Positions 35,138 through 44,130 of a stretch of DNA of 64,000 nucleotides are shown here, in pieces. The position numbers were made by a program, and so were the translations under genes. Position 1 is the first letter of the stretch, and the number at the start of each line of letters is the position of its first letter. Where the stretch lies: positions 87,824 through 151,823 of the forward strand of contig NZ_JALJRZ010000011.1 in assembly GCF_024519435.1 (NCBI RefSeq). The letters are read 5' to 3'. The notes beneath the pieces were generated by a model that was given only the letters and a program-made list of their open reading frames with translations, made no database searches and was not told the DNA's origin. Origin of the DNA: Terrabacter sp. Ter38 (GTDB taxonomy: Bacteria; Actinomycetota; Actinomycetes; Actinomycetales; Dermatophilaceae).

Positions 35138-35758
35138 TCAGCCCTCGCGGTGCAGCACGACGACGGTGTCGAGCGCGACGCGCTCACCGTCGTCGGTCGG
35201 GACCGGACGCTCGCGAATGCCGGACTGCAGGGGCGCGACGGGGAGCCCCTCGGCGCCGTCGAGCACCTCCTCGGGGTCGTAGAGCACGGCCCGGTCGCTC
35301 GGACCACCCCAGCCCTCGGCGAGGTTGCGACCGGCGTGCCCGATGACGACGACCAGACCGCCAGGGCGCACCGCCTCGACGGCCGAGCGAAGCGCCTGCC
35401 GCCACTGCTCGGCCGGCAGCTGGAGGTAGCAGAGCACTGCGAGATCGTAGGCGGCTGGACCGCCGGGCGTCGACTGCGTCGCGTCGGCCACGACCGCGGT
35501 CAGCCGGCCGAGGCCGTCGCCGAGACGGTCGGCCGCGAGCGACCGCATCCGCTCCACGGCCACCGGCGAGTAGTCCGACGCCGTGACGACCCAGCCCTGC
35601 TCGACCATCCAGATCGCGTTGCGCCCCTCGCCCGCGGCGAGGTCGACCGCGTGACCCGGTGTCAGCGGGCCGATGATCTCGGCGACGAAGCGGTTCGGCT
35701 CGGCCGACCACACGAGATCGTGGGCGGCATACCGATCGTCCCAGTCCTTGGCGTCCAC
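35138..35758 (-). CDS. SAM-dependent methyltransferase (TehB/thiopurine-like)
   Basis: This 206-residue class I methyltransferase has its SAM-binding loop at about residues 38-45 (AVDLAAGEGRNAIWMVEQG), ASDYSPVAVERM as motif II and VVADATQ later. The WDDRYAAHDLVWSAEPNRF N-terminus is typical of the TehB/tellurite-resistance and thiopurine S-methyltransferase group. It may methylate a chalcogen or thiol compound. It converges on the small HTH gene, and the flavodoxin-like gene diverges from it. The 131-base divergent gap holds no clear operator. Confidence 0.85.
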   Translation of the reverse strand: MDAKDWDDRYAAHDLVWSAEPNRFVAEIIGPLTPGHAVDLAAGEGRNAIWMVEQGWVVTASDYSPVAVERMRSLAADRLGDGLGRLTAVVADATQSTPGGPAAYDLAVLCYLQLPAEQWRQALRSAVEAVRPGGLVVVIGHAGRNLAEGWGGPSDRAVLYDPEEVLDGAEGLPVAPLQSGIRERPVPTDDGERVALDTVVVLHREG

Positions 35759-35890
35759 GGTGACTCTCCTCGTCGTCGGCTGGCGACCTGTTGGAGGTCG
35801 CGAATCCCATTGTGTCGCGGCACGTCTCGTGCGTCACGATTCGGATGCGCCCACCCGCTCCGCGCGTAGCGTGGATGGCGGAAGGGATCC

Positions 35891-36415
35891 ATGATGAACG
35901 TCCTCATCGTCCACGAGTCCATGTTCGGCAACACCCGTGAGATCGCCTCGGCCATCGCCGACGGGCTGCGCCGTGGCAGACCGGCCGAGGCCGGCGACGT
36001 CCGCCTCGTCCACGTCGACGACGCCCCGACCGTCATCCCCGACGACGTCGACCTGCTGCTCCTCGGCGGACCGACGCACGCCCTCGGGATGAGCCGCCCG
36101 AAGACGCGCGAGGACGCGACGGCGAAGGGCGGCGCCGCCGCGCACGAGGGCGTCCGCGAGTGGATCGAGTCCGTGACAGCCTCGCCCGAGCTCCCCGTCG
36201 TCACCTTCGACACGCGCGTTCACGTCAGGATGCTGCCGGGCTCGGCCGCGAGGGCCGCGGCGACGTCCCTGCGGCACCACGGATTCCGTCGCGTCGAGCG
36301 CGGCGAGACCTTCTGGGTCCAGGGCACGCCCGGACCCGTCGAGGCGGGCGAGCTCGACCGCGCCCGCGAGTGGGGCGCCGAGCTGGCCTCACGCGTCACC
36401 CACGTCGTCGCGTGA
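35891..36415 (+). CDS. Flavodoxin-like protein
   Basis: This 174-residue protein has the FMN-phosphate loop VHESMFGNTREIA at residues 7-19 and LLLGGPTHALGMSRP in the second FMN contact region. This is the pattern of short-chain flavodoxins and their actinobacterial relatives. It could carry electrons to an unknown partner. There are two adjacent ATGs (35891 and 35894); GGAAGGGA lies upstream. It diverges from the methyltransferase. Confidence 0.82.
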   Translation: MMNVLIVHESMFGNTREIASAIADGLRRGRPAEAGDVRLVHVDDAPTVIPDDVDLLLLGGPTHALGMSRPKTREDATAKGGAAAHEGVREWIESVTASPELPVVTFDTRVHVRMLPGSAARAAATSLRHHGFRRVERGETFWVQGTPGPVEAGELDRAREWGAELASRVTHVVA

Positions 36416-36431
36416 CGCCGTCGGGCCGAGC

Positions 36432-37373
36432 TCAGCCGAGGGAGTCGAGCCAGGGCTCGAGGTGCTCGAGCACGTCGTCGGGGGCCTCGAGCTGAGGCGT
36501 GTGCCCCATCCCGTCGAGCCACGCCGTACGCCAGGCCGGGTTGAGGCGCGCCGCGCGGCGGGCGGCCGAGACGGGCACGAGACGGTCGCGGGTGCCGTGG
36601 ATGAGCAGCACGGGCCGATCGAGGTCGCGCATGATGCGGTCGTACTCACGCCGACCACGGAGCACCCGCAGCAGGGAACGCGCCGCGCCGAGGAACTCGC
36701 CCTCGGGGTCCGGGAGAGACCGGCGCCAGGCGGCGAGCTCCACGCCCGCCTCGACGACGTCGATGTCGGCGCGTGACGGGTCGGCGAAGCACAGGGCCAC
36801 GGTGCCGAGCACGCGTTGCCGGTCCGAGACGCTCTTGTTGTAGCGGGTCAGCACGAGCTCGCCGACGCGCGGCACGGCATACATGGCGAAGGTCGCAGCG
36901 ACCTGGGGGTCGGGGCGCGCACCGGGGTTCGGCAGCGCGGGGTCGACGAGCGCGAGGCCCACGACCTGCTCGGGGCGGCGGTCGGCGAGCAGCAGGCTCA
37001 CCATCCCGCCCATCGAGTTGCCGACGAGGACGACGGGGCGGCCGAGCACCTCGTGGACGAAGCGGCTGAGCAGGGCCGCGTTGTGGTTGACGCTCGTCGC
37101 ACGACCGTGGGCCGGGCTCAGCCCGAAGCCCGGCAGGTCGATCGCGACGACCCGGCGACGTGCGGCGAGGGCCGGTGCGATGCCGACCCAGTTGAGGTGC
37201 GAACCTCCCAGTCCGTGGACCAGGACGACCGGCGGCGCCTCGGGCGTCCCCGGATCCGTGTCCGGGCCGCCGAAGTCGACCCAGTGGACGGGGCCGTCGA
37301 GGTCGATGGTGCGGCCGACGCCTCCCCACGGGGACGCGATGTCGGTCGGTGCGCTGGACGGCGGGATCGTCAT
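36432..37373 (-). CDS. Alpha/beta-fold hydrolase
   Basis: This 313-residue hydrolase has VHGLGGSHLNW as its oxyanion loop, a nucleophile Ser in VGNSMGGM, an Asp in GTRDRLVP and His in GMGHTPQLE. The triad is complete. The N-terminus resembles those of meta-cleavage product hydrolases and other small-ester hydrolases. The substrate is unknown. It ends 16 bases from the convergent flavodoxin gene and lies nine bases after the ECF42 gene on the same strand, so it may be part of the second YCII-ECF42 operon. Confidence 0.88.
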   Translation of the reverse strand: MTIPPSSAPTDIASPWGGVGRTIDLDGPVHWVDFGGPDTDPGTPEAPPVVLVHGLGGSHLNWVGIAPALAARRRVVAIDLPGFGLSPAHGRATSVNHNAALLSRFVHEVLGRPVVLVGNSMGGMVSLLLADRRPEQVVGLALVDPALPNPGARPDPQVAATFAMYAVPRVGELVLTRYNKSVSDRQRVLGTVALCFADPSRADIDVVEAGVELAAWRRSLPDPEGEFLGAARSLLRVLRGRREYDRIMRDLDRPVLLIHGTRDRLVPVSAARRAARLNPAWRTAWLDGMGHTPQLEAPDDVLEHLEPWLDSLG

Positions 37374-37382
37374 GACCGCAGG

Positions 37383-38627
37383 TTACCGCCGGTCATCTGT
37401 CCGCGCGGCAGCTCCGCGGGCGCGAGCGAGCAGGTGGCGCGACTCGGGACCGTTGTCGCTGAGCCCGGCGGCCCGGTCCCACTCGGTGGCCGACTCGCGC
37501 CACCGCGAGAGACGACCCAGCAGCTCGGCCCGCACGACGTGGTAGGCGACGTAGCCGTCGAGGTCCAGACGGTCGATGAGCGCGATCGCGGCCTGCGGAC
37601 CGTCGAGCTCGGCGACGGCGACGGCCCGGTTGAGCCGCACGACGTCGGTCGGCGCGAGGCGCAGCAGGTGGTCGTAGAGCACGACGACCTGGGACCAGTC
37701 GGTCTCCGCCGCGGTCGGGGCATCGGTGTGCACGGCGTTGATCGCGGCCTGCAGCTGGTACGGACCGGGGGCGCCGCGCCGCAGGCACCGGCGGACCAGC
37801 GCCTGGCCCTCGTCGACGAGCGCGCGATCCCAGAGGGAGCGGTCCTGCTCCGCGAGGACGACGAGCTCGCCGGCGGCGTCCGTGCGCGCGGCGCGGCGGG
37901 CCTCGGTCAGCAACATGAGGGCCAGCAGGCCGGTGGCCTCCGGCTCGTCGGGCATCAGCTCGACGAGCACCCGCGCCAGCCGGATCGCCTCGGCGGCGAG
38001 GTCCGATCGGCCGAGGTCGGCCCCGGCGGTGGCGGTGTGACCCTCCGTGAAGACGAGGTAGAGCACGGACAGGACCGAGGCGAGCCGGGCGGGCAGGTCC
38101 TCGTCGCGCGGCACCCGGTAGGGAATGCCGGCCGAGCGGATCTTGCTCTTGGCTCGGACGATCCGCTGGGCCATCGTCGACTCCGGCACGAGGAAGGCAT
38201 GGGCGATCTCGGGTGTCGTCAGGCCGCCCAGCAGCCGGAGCGTGAGGGCGATCTGGGCCTCCCGGGAGAGGGCGGGGTGGCAGCAGGTGAAGATGAGGCG
38301 CAGTCGTTCGTCCTTCACGGGTCCCTCCTGCGTCGCAGTGGTGTTCTCGTCGGCGGCGTGCAGGGAGAGCGCCTCCGTGTGGCGGGCCTCCCGCGTCGCC
38401 TCCCGGCGCAACCGGTCGATGGCCCGGCGCCGCGCGGTCGTGATGATCCAGCCGGCGGGACTCGGCGGCATCCCGTCGCGGGGCCAGCGCTCGACGGCCA
38501 CGGTGAACGCGTCCTGGACGGCGTCCTCGGCGAGGTCGATGTCGCCGAGCGCCCGGATGAGCACGGACACCGCACGGCCGTGCTCGGCACGGAAGACCCG
38601 CGCGATGTCCGCGCCCGAGACCGTCAT
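37383..38627 (-). CDS. ECF42 sigma factor with TPR-like C-terminal domain
   Basis: This 414-residue sigma factor is more canonical than the copy at 27664-28917. Region 2 is at residues about 10-80 ([20 protein letters not shown], then [16 protein letters not shown] and [19 protein letters not shown]). The hinge [22 protein letters not shown] has the signature two Cys. Region 4 follows ([30 protein letters not shown]). The last 210 residues are the helical domain that regulates ECF42 factors in place of an anti-sigma. It is encoded 13 bases after its YCII partner and followed by an alpha/beta hydrolase. The predicted promoter at 39091-39119 suggests that it activates itself. Confidence 0.92.
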   Translation of the reverse strand: MTVSGADIARVFRAEHGRAVSVLIRALGDIDLAEDAVQDAFTVAVERWPRDGMPPSPAGWIITTARRRAIDRLRREATREARHTEALSLHAADENTTATQEGPVKDERLRLIFTCCHPALSREAQIALTLRLLGGLTTPEIAHAFLVPESTMAQRIVRAKSKIRSAGIPYRVPRDEDLPARLASVLSVLYLVFTEGHTATAGADLGRSDLAAEAIRLARVLVELMPDEPEATGLLALMLLTEARRAARTDAAGELVVLAEQDRSLWDRALVDEGQALVRRCLRRGAPGPYQLQAAINAVHTDAPTAAETDWSQVVVLYDHLLRLAPTDVVRLNRAVAVAELDGPQAAIALIDRLDLDGYVAYHVVRAELLGRLSRWRESATEWDRAAGLSDNGPESRHLLARARGAAARTDDRR

Positions 38628-38640
38628 GACGCCCGCGCCC

Positions 38641-39024
38641 TCACTGGTCGGTCGGCGCCTGGCCGGGGTCGCCCTCACCCTGGAACGGGCGGACCTCGAC
38701 GGGCAGGCCCGTGGCTCCGGCGATCCGCTCGGCCCAGCCGAGGACGACGTCGTAGTCGTCGGAGCGCAGGATCGTCAGACCTCCCAGGTGCTCCTTGGCC
38801 TCGGCGAACGGCCCGTCCGTGAGCACGGCGTCCGCGACCGAGTCGCGTGGGCGCCGGATCGTCGTCGCACTCTCCTGGTCGGCGAGCCCTCCGGCGAAGA
38901 CCCAGCCGCCGGCCGCGCGGATGTCGGCGTTGACGACCTCGAGGTCGGCCATGACCTTCGTGAGGTCGAGGTCCTCCGGCGGCGGCCCGTCGGGCGAGAA
39001 GAGGCTGATGAGGTAGGTCTTCAT
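38641..39024 (-). CDS. YCII/DGPF-domain protein paired with ECF42
   Basis: This 127-residue YCII-family protein has [20 protein letters not shown], the DGPF signature. AGGAGG lies seven bases before the ATG at 39024. It is the first gene of an operon with the ECF42 sigma factor. The exact role of these partners is unknown; a ligand or redox sensor is suspected. The longer paralogue at 27235-27663 has an equivalent place beside the other sigma gene. Confidence 0.9.
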   Translation of the reverse strand: MKTYLISLFSPDGPPPEDLDLTKVMADLEVVNADIRAAGGWVFAGGLADQESATTIRRPRDSVADAVLTDGPFAEAKEHLGGLTILRSDDYDVVLGWAERIAGATGLPVEVRPFQGEGDPGQAPTDQ

Positions 39025-39058
39025 GGTGATCTCCTCCTGCCGGCGCTGCCGGCTAATC

Positions 39059-39090
39059 GGTGGTGCACCCGGTGTGCACCCTGCACCACC
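39059..39090. repeat. Inverted repeat in the second YCII-sigma leader
   Basis: GGTGGTGCA at 39059-39067 pairs perfectly with TGCACCACC at 39082-39090 around a 14-base loop that also contains GTGCAC. It lies directly downstream of the predicted -10 and 35 bases before the YCII start, so it could be an operator or mRNA-leader hairpin. It could also be the terminator of the VOC gene upstream. Confidence 0.5.
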
Positions 39091-39119
39091 TACACGAAAG
39101 CAGTCACCCGGAATCGACA
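39091..39119 (-). promoter_or_regulatory. Predicted ECF42-type promoter of the second YCII-sigma pair
   Basis: On the minus strand TGTCGA (39119-39114) is followed by a 17-base spacer that begins TTCC, then CGTGTA (39096-39091). This matches the promoter of the first pair (27138-27166) in both hexamer and spacing. Confidence 0.7.
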
Positions 39120-39140
39120 GATCGCCCGGTCGCGCGTCTG

Positions 39141-39512
39141 TCAGCCGCGCGGTCGCTGCTCGACGAGCCCGACGAGGTTGCCCTCGGAGTCCACGACGAA
39201 CGCCATCCACTCGTCGGTGCCGGCGGGCCCGAGGGTGTCGTCGTCGTGGCCGAAGATGACGTGTGGCTCGCCGCGCACCTCGACGCCGCCCGCGCGCAGG
39301 CGCTCGACGGTCGCGTCGATGTCGTCGACCCGCAGGTAGTGCAGGGCGCTCGGCGCGCCCGCGTCGAGGAGCAGCCGTACGCCGCCGACATCGAAGAAGA
39401 CGAGCCCCGGAGGGTCGAACGTCGCGAGCGGCTCGGACCCGAGCAGCTCGCGGTAGAAGGCGGTGGCCCGGACGAGGTCGTCGGCGTGCTGGGCGATCTG
39501 GACGAGTCCCAT
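39141..39512 (-). CDS. Glyoxalase/VOC-fold protein
   Basis: This 123-residue single-domain VOC protein starts MGLVQIAQHADDLVRATAFYREL and ends in VVDSEGNLVGLVEQRPRG. A central GVRLLLDAG and ALHYLRVDDID support the fold. Only partial metal-ligand residues (His8-His9 and the C-terminal Glu) are visible. Substrate unknown. It is upstream of the second YCII-ECF42 operon on the same strand but separated from it by an ECF-type promoter. Confidence 0.82.
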   Translation of the reverse strand: MGLVQIAQHADDLVRATAFYRELLGSEPLATFDPPGLVFFDVGGVRLLLDAGAPSALHYLRVDDIDATVERLRAGGVEVRGEPHVIFGHDDDTLGPAGTDEWMAFVVDSEGNLVGLVEQRPRG

Positions 39513-39545
39513 GCCCCGACGGTAGACCCGCCGGGGCCGCGGGCG

Positions 39546-40556
39546 TCAGTCCTTCGAGCTGCTGAACGCCGCGTCGAAGGAGGCGGTCGGGCGCTCGAAG
39601 TTGAGGCCCCGGACGTACTCGAGCGCGCCGGGTGCGCCGACCAGGCGGTCCATGCCGGCGTCCTCCCACTCGATCGAGATCGGCCCGTCGTAGCCGATCG
39701 CGTTGAGGGTGCGGAAGCAGTCCTCCCACGGCACGTCCCCGTGACCCGTCGACACGAAGTCCCAGCCGCGCCGCGGGTCGCCCCACGGCAGGTGCGAGCC
39801 GAGACGACCGTTGCGGCCGTTGCCGATCCGTTTGCGGGTGTCCTTGCAGTCGACGTGGTAGATCCGGTCCTTGAAGTCCCAGATGAAGCCGGCCGGGTCG
39901 AGGTCCTGCCACACCATGTGGCTCGGGTCCCAGTTGAGGCCGAACGCCTCGCGGTGCCCGATCGCCTCGAGCGTCGCGACGGTGCTCCAGTAGTCGTAGG
40001 CGATCTCGCTCGGGTGCACCTCGTGGGCGAACTTCACACCCACCTCGTCGAAGACGTCGAGGATCGGGTTCCAGCGTCGGGCGAAGTCGGCGTAGCCCGC
40101 CTGGATGACGTCGTCACCCACGGGCGGGAACATCGCGACGTACTTCCAGATCGCCGACCCCGTGAAGCCGATGACGGTGTCGACGCCGAGCTTCGCCGCC
40201 GCGCGGGCCGTGTCGGCCATCCGCTCGGCCGCTCGCTGCCGCACGCCCTCGGGGTCGCCGTCGCCCCAGACGGCCGTGGGCAGGATGTCCTGGTGCCGCT
40301 GGTCGATGGGGTCGTCGCAGACGGCCTGGCCGACGAGGTGGTTCGAGATGGCCCAGACCTTCAGGCCGTGCCGCTCGAGGATCTCGCGACGTGACTCGAT
40401 GTAGCCGTCCTCGGAGAGGGCCCGGTCGACCTCGAAGTGGTCGCCCCAGCAGGCGATCTCGAGACCGTCGTAGCCCCACTCCCCCGCGAGGCGGCACACC
40501 TCCTTGAAGGGTAGGTCGGCCCACTGTCCGGTGAAGAGCGTGATCGGTCGAGCCAT
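39546..40556 (-). CDS. Sugar phosphate isomerase/epimerase (AP endonuclease 2 fold)
   Basis: This 336-residue TIM-barrel protein is of the xylose-isomerase-like family. The metal-ligand pattern is Glu in [13 protein letters not shown], Asp-His in [10 protein letters not shown], His-Asp in YHVDCKDT, and Glu near the end ([10 protein letters not shown]). It is expected to isomerise or epimerise a keto or aldo sugar or an inososone. It is the last gene of the ebo-type block, 65 bases after eboF, with a tandem repeat between. A weak hairpin (CCCGC/GCGGG at 39527-39543) lies after the stop. Confidence 0.85.
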   Translation of the reverse strand: MARPITLFTGQWADLPFKEVCRLAGEWGYDGLEIACWGDHFEVDRALSEDGYIESRREILERHGLKVWAISNHLVGQAVCDDPIDQRHQDILPTAVWGDGDPEGVRQRAAERMADTARAAAKLGVDTVIGFTGSAIWKYVAMFPPVGDDVIQAGYADFARRWNPILDVFDEVGVKFAHEVHPSEIAYDYWSTVATLEAIGHREAFGLNWDPSHMVWQDLDPAGFIWDFKDRIYHVDCKDTRKRIGNGRNGRLGSHLPWGDPRRGWDFVSTGHGDVPWEDCFRTLNAIGYDGPISIEWEDAGMDRLVGAPGALEYVRGLNFERPTASFDAAFSSSKD

Positions 40557-40585
40557 CGTGGATCTCCTTGCTGCTGTGACGAGCT

Positions 40586-40634
40586 GGGTCAGTGGTGGGT
40601 CAGTGGTGGGTCAGTGGTGGGTCAGTGGTGGGTC
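40586..40634. repeat. 11-bp tandem repeat across the eboF stop codon
   Basis: Four copies of GGGTCAGTGGT plus GGGTC run from 40586 to 40634. The minus-strand gene eboF ends in one of these units (the stop is at 40622-40624), so the array begins inside its last four codons. The period is not a multiple of three, so changes in copy number would shift the tail frame. Confidence 0.9.
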
Positions 40635-42034
40635 GCGACGACCGTGACGCCGGCGGCCTCGAGGACGAGGTCGTGGACGTCGGCTGCCGCCACCGTCTCA
40701 CGGCGCAGGCCCGCGTCGGAGGTGATGACGACGGGTCCGTCCACCGGGTCCGCGGGCAGCCGCCCGTGGCTGCCGCGCACCCACCGGGGGTCGAGCGGGA
40801 CGACCGTCATGGCATACCGCAGGCCGAGCTTCTTGCGCACGAGCCCGAGCCCGGCCCGCGCCTTCGCCGAGCGGTCGGCAGGGTCGAAGAAGAGCTCGGC
40901 CGGGTCGTAGCCGGGCTTGCGGTGGATCTCGACGCCACGCGCGAAGTCGGGCGCGCGCTCGTCGTCGAGCCAGTAGTAGTAGGTGAACCACGCGCGCGGC
41001 TCCGCCACGAGGACGAGGTCGCCGCTGCGCTCGTGGTCGAGGCCGTATGCCGCCTGGCCGGCCCGGTCGAGCACCTGGTCGACGCCGGGGGTCGCCTCGA
41101 GCAGCGCGCGCACCTCGTCGAGACGGTCGGCGTCCTTGACGTAGACGTGGGCGACCTGGTGGTCGGCGACGGCGAAGGCCGCCGATGCCCACGGGTCGAG
41201 GTACTCCATGCCGGCCTGGGTGTGGACCTCGAGCAGGGCGGCACGTCGCAGCACGCGGTTGACGTCGACGGGCTCGTCGACGGCGGTGATGCCGTACTCG
41301 CTGACGACCACCACGCTGACGCCGAGGCGTTCGGCGTCGTCGAGCAGCGGCGTCAGGGCGGCGTCGAGCTCGCGCGCCGCGGCGCGGGCCTCGGGCGACT
41401 CCGGGCCGAAGCGCTGCAGGTCGTAGTCGAGGTGCGGCACGTAGGAGAGCGTCAGGTCGTGCTCGGGCATCAGGAGGCGGGTCGCTTCGATGATCCAGCG
41501 GGACGACGCGATCGACGCGGTGGGGCCCCAGTAGTGGAAGAGCGGGAAGGCGCCGAGCCGGTCGGTGAGCCGGTCGTGGAGGGCCGCAGGGCGCGTGTAG
41601 CAGTCGGGCGACTTGCGACCGTCGGCGTGGTACACCGGGCGCGGCGTGACGATGGAGTCGACGTCCATGCCCATGGCGTACCACCAGCAGACGTTGGCGA
41701 CCGTGGCTCCGGGGTGCCGGCGGCGCAGGGCGTGCCAAACCTTCTCCCCCTCGACGAGCGCGTGGTGCTGGCGCCAGAGGAAGACCTCGCCGAGGTCGCG
41801 GAAGTACCAGCCGTTGCCGACGGCCCCGTGGTCGGCGACGGGCCGACCGGTGAGCATCGTCGACTGCACCGAGCACGTGACGGCGGGCAGCACGGTCCCG
41901 AGCGACGACTGCCAGCCCGAGCCGGCGAGCCGGGAGAGGCGTGGCATGTCGGCGAGCGCGCGCGGGGTCAGGCCGACGACGTCGAGGAGCAGGACCTTCG
42001 CGGGCTGTGTGGTCGGGGTGCTCGGGGTGGTCAT
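40622..42034 (-). CDS. eboF: EboF-like nucleotide pyrophosphatase/phosphodiesterase
   Basis: This 470-residue enzyme is of the alkaline-phosphatase-like, type I phosphodiesterase/nucleotide pyrophosphatase family. LLLDVVGLTPRALADMP opens the fold, a Thr in PAVTCSVQSTMLTG is the likely nucleophile, and MDVDSIVTP, VPHLDYDLQRFG and VVSEYGITAVD hold further metal-site Asp/His/Glu residues. In ebo clusters EboF is the phosphodiesterase. AAGGAG stands five bases before the ATG at 42034, which overlaps the stop of eboE (ATGA). It may hydrolyse a nucleotide- or phospho-activated intermediate. No signal peptide is visible. Confidence 0.82.
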   Translation of the reverse strand: MTTPSTPTTQPAKVLLLDVVGLTPRALADMPRLSRLAGSGWQSSLGTVLPAVTCSVQSTMLTGRPVADHGAVGNGWYFRDLGEVFLWRQHHALVEGEKVWHALRRRHPGATVANVCWWYAMGMDVDSIVTPRPVYHADGRKSPDCYTRPAALHDRLTDRLGAFPLFHYWGPTASIASSRWIIEATRLLMPEHDLTLSYVPHLDYDLQRFGPESPEARAAARELDAALTPLLDDAERLGVSVVVVSEYGITAVDEPVDVNRVLRRAALLEVHTQAGMEYLDPWASAAFAVADHQVAHVYVKDADRLDEVRALLEATPGVDQVLDRAGQAAYGLDHERSGDLVLVAEPRAWFTYYYWLDDERAPDFARGVEIHRKPGYDPAELFFDPADRSAKARAGLGLVRKKLGLRYAMTVVPLDPRWVRGSHGRLPADPVDGPVVITSDAGLRRETVAAADVHDLVLEAAGVTVVATHH

Positions 42035-43230
42035 GGGGACTCCTTGAGGCCGAGGTCGATGAGGGTGTCGCGCAGCCAGGCGAGCTCGCCGGCGATGCTC
42101 ACGGCGAGGGCCGCGTCGTCGGTCGGGCGCACCGCCTCGGGCACGACGGTCCACGTGTAGGTCTCCACCTCGAGGTGGTCGGTCAGAGGGGTGTCACCGC
42201 CGACGAGGACGTCGAGCGAGTGCCGGAGGTCGCCGGTCGTCGCGGAGAGCGGCGGCTCGGGGGCGTGGTCGAGCGGCACGTGGAAGTGGACCCGCCACGG
42301 ACGCTGGGTGCCACCCGGGCACGGGTCGAGGGGGCGCGGGCCGCCGAGCGCGTCGCCGAGGTCGTCCCGGGCCCGCAGCTGGTGGCCCTCGCCCGGCTGG
42401 CCCGGCGAGCGGGTCTGGTGCAGGAAGCGGTCCTCGTCGAAGGCGGCGAGGGCGCTGCGGGTGGCGTCGTCTGCGGGGTGCTCGACGTGCAGCGCAGCGG
42501 AGACCTGAGCCTTGACGACGCGACGGCCGGCGGCGGCGAGCCGAGGCACGGCGACGGCCGCGTCCTCGAAGCCGACCGCGAGGTGGCAGAGGTCGAGGCA
42601 GACCCCGAGCACCTCCTCGTCCCAGCCCGCCATCCGGTCGACGAGCTCGGTCGTCGTCTCGATGACGCAACCCGGCTCGGGCTCGAGGCCGACGCGGATC
42701 TCGCGGCCGGTGCGGTCGCGCAGCGCGTGGAGGTGGTCGGCGAGCCGGTCGAGCTGTTCGGCGGCGAGGACCTGCCGGTCGCCGAACCACGGGTGCCGCC
42801 ACCCGAGGGGAAGCGTCGAGATGCTGCCCCGTGCGGCGTCGTCGGGCAGCAGGCGGGCGAGCACCTCGGTGAGGTCGGTCGTGTAGGCGAGGCGGGCCGG
42901 CTCGGTCCAGTCGGGGTGGTAGACGCGGTGCTTGACGACCTCGTCCTGGAAACCGCGGTAGGGGAAGCCGTTGAGGGTGACGACCTCGAGACCTCGCTCG
43001 TCGAGGGCTGCACGGAGCAGGTCGGTCTGGCGCGGGTCGTCGGCGAGCCCGCGCGCGACCGGCGCGCTGAGCCACAGGCCGAGCCCGAGGAGGTCTGCGC
43101 CGAGGTGGTGGCGCACGGGCAGGGCGAAGCGGTCGAGCTGCCCGATGATCGTGTCGAGGTCCTCACCCGGATGGACGTTGGTGCAGTACGCGACGTGGAC
43201 GGTCTGGCCGTCGGCGTGGAGCAGGCGCAC
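42031..43230 (-). CDS. eboE: EboE-like xylose-isomerase-fold protein
   Basis: This 399-residue TIM-barrel protein is of the metabolite-traffic EboE type. It starts MRLLHADGQTVHVAYCTNVHPGED, then VTLNGFPYRGFQDEVVKHRVY, LEPEPGCVIETT and VCLDLCHLAVGFED in the usual order. These carry the metal-ligand and substrate contacts of the isomerase fold. EboE members work with EboA, EboB, EboC and EboF in a pathway that sends a metabolite to the periplasm; in cyanobacteria this supports scytonemin precursor export. The reaction itself is not known. It begins three bases after eboB and overlaps eboF. Confidence 0.85.
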   Translation of the reverse strand: MRLLHADGQTVHVAYCTNVHPGEDLDTIIGQLDRFALPVRHHLGADLLGLGLWLSAPVARGLADDPRQTDLLRAALDERGLEVVTLNGFPYRGFQDEVVKHRVYHPDWTEPARLAYTTDLTEVLARLLPDDAARGSISTLPLGWRHPWFGDRQVLAAEQLDRLADHLHALRDRTGREIRVGLEPEPGCVIETTTELVDRMAGWDEEVLGVCLDLCHLAVGFEDAAVAVPRLAAAGRRVVKAQVSAALHVEHPADDATRSALAAFDEDRFLHQTRSPGQPGEGHQLRARDDLGDALGGPRPLDPCPGGTQRPWRVHFHVPLDHAPEPPLSATTGDLRHSLDVLVGGDTPLTDHLEVETYTWTVVPEAVRPTDDAALAVSIAGELAWLRDTLIDLGLKESP

Positions 43231-43233
43231 GGC

Positions 43234-44121
43234 TCACTCCCTCGCGCCGCGGAGCACGGAGTTGCCCAGGAACGTCGCACGAGCCCCGACGAGCTCGCCC
43301 GGCTCGGTCTCGACGGGGGCGTCCGTCTCGGGCAGCTCGAGGCGACCGCTCCGGCCGTAGAACTCGACGGGGTTGCGCCACAGCACCCGGTCGACGTCGT
43401 CGGCCGTGTAGCCCGCGGCGAGCATCGTCTCGGCGACGCGTCGGGTCTTGAGCGGGTCGCTGTTTCCCCAGTCCGCGGCCGAGTTGACGATCATCCGGTC
43501 GAGGCCATAGCGGCGAAGGATTTCGACCATGCGGTGCTCGTCCATCTTCGTGTCCGGGTAGACGGAGAAACCCATCCAGCAACCGGACTCGGCCACGACC
43601 CCGACCGTCATCTCGTTGAGGTGGTCGACCAGGACGGCCCCGGGCTCGAGCGCCGACTCGCGCACGACGTCGAGCGTGCGTCGGGTGCCGGCGAGCTTGT
43701 CGCGGTGCGGCGTGTGCACGAGCGCCGGCAGCCCGTGCTCGGCGGCGAGCCCGAGCTGGACGGCGAAGACGTCGTCCTCCTCCGGTGTCATCGAGTCGTA
43801 GCCGAGCTCACCGACCGCCACAACGCGGTCCTTGGCGAGGTAGCGCGGCAGGACGTCGAGCACCTCCCGGCAGCGGGCGTCATTGGCCTCCTTGGGATTG
43901 AGGCCGATCGTCGCGTGGTGCGCGATGCCGTACTGCGACGCGCGGAACGGCTCCCACCCGAGGAGCGCGTCGAAGTAGTCGCAGAAGGAGCCGACGTTCG
44001 TGCGCGGCTGGCCGAGCCAGAACGAGGGCTCGACGACGGCGCGGACACCGGCGGCGTGCATGCGCTGGTAGTCGTCGGTCGTCCGGGACGTCATGTGGAT
44101 GTGGGGGTCGAAGATGCGCAC
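43234..44121 (-). CDS. eboB: EboB-like TatD-family metal-dependent hydrolase
   Basis: This 295-residue TatD-like amidohydrolase starts FDPHIHMTS (the metal-binding HxH) and has a Glu in VAVGELGYDS and His in ALVHTPHRD and LVDHLNEMT. A later Asp is in VNSAADWGNSD. This is the normal TIM-barrel metal pattern. In ebo clusters this slot is EboB. The substrate is unknown; the fold often cleaves phosphate-ester, lactone or amide bonds. It starts nine bases after the stop of eboA and continues directly into eboE. Confidence 0.83.
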   Translation of the reverse strand: MRIFDPHIHMTSRTTDDYQRMHAAGVRAVVEPSFWLGQPRTNVGSFCDYFDALLGWEPFRASQYGIAHHATIGLNPKEANDARCREVLDVLPRYLAKDRVVAVGELGYDSMTPEEDDVFAVQLGLAAEHGLPALVHTPHRDKLAGTRRTLDVVRESALEPGAVLVDHLNEMTVGVVAESGCWMGFSVYPDTKMDEHRMVEILRRYGLDRMIVNSAADWGNSDPLKTRRVAETMLAAGYTADDVDRVLWRNPVEFYGRSGRLELPETDAPVETEPGELVGARATFLGNSVLRGARE

Positions 44122-44130
44122 GGCTGCTCC

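Noticed and set aside
36816..38822. A 668-codon plus-strand frame opposite the hydrolase and ECF42 gene
   Set aside because: Antisense shadow; the minus-strand proteins carry complete family motifs.
40586..40634. Tandem repeats as a possible replication origin or attachment site
   Set aside because: Only one 11-base unit repeated, no DnaA-like boxes, integrase or tRNA nearby.
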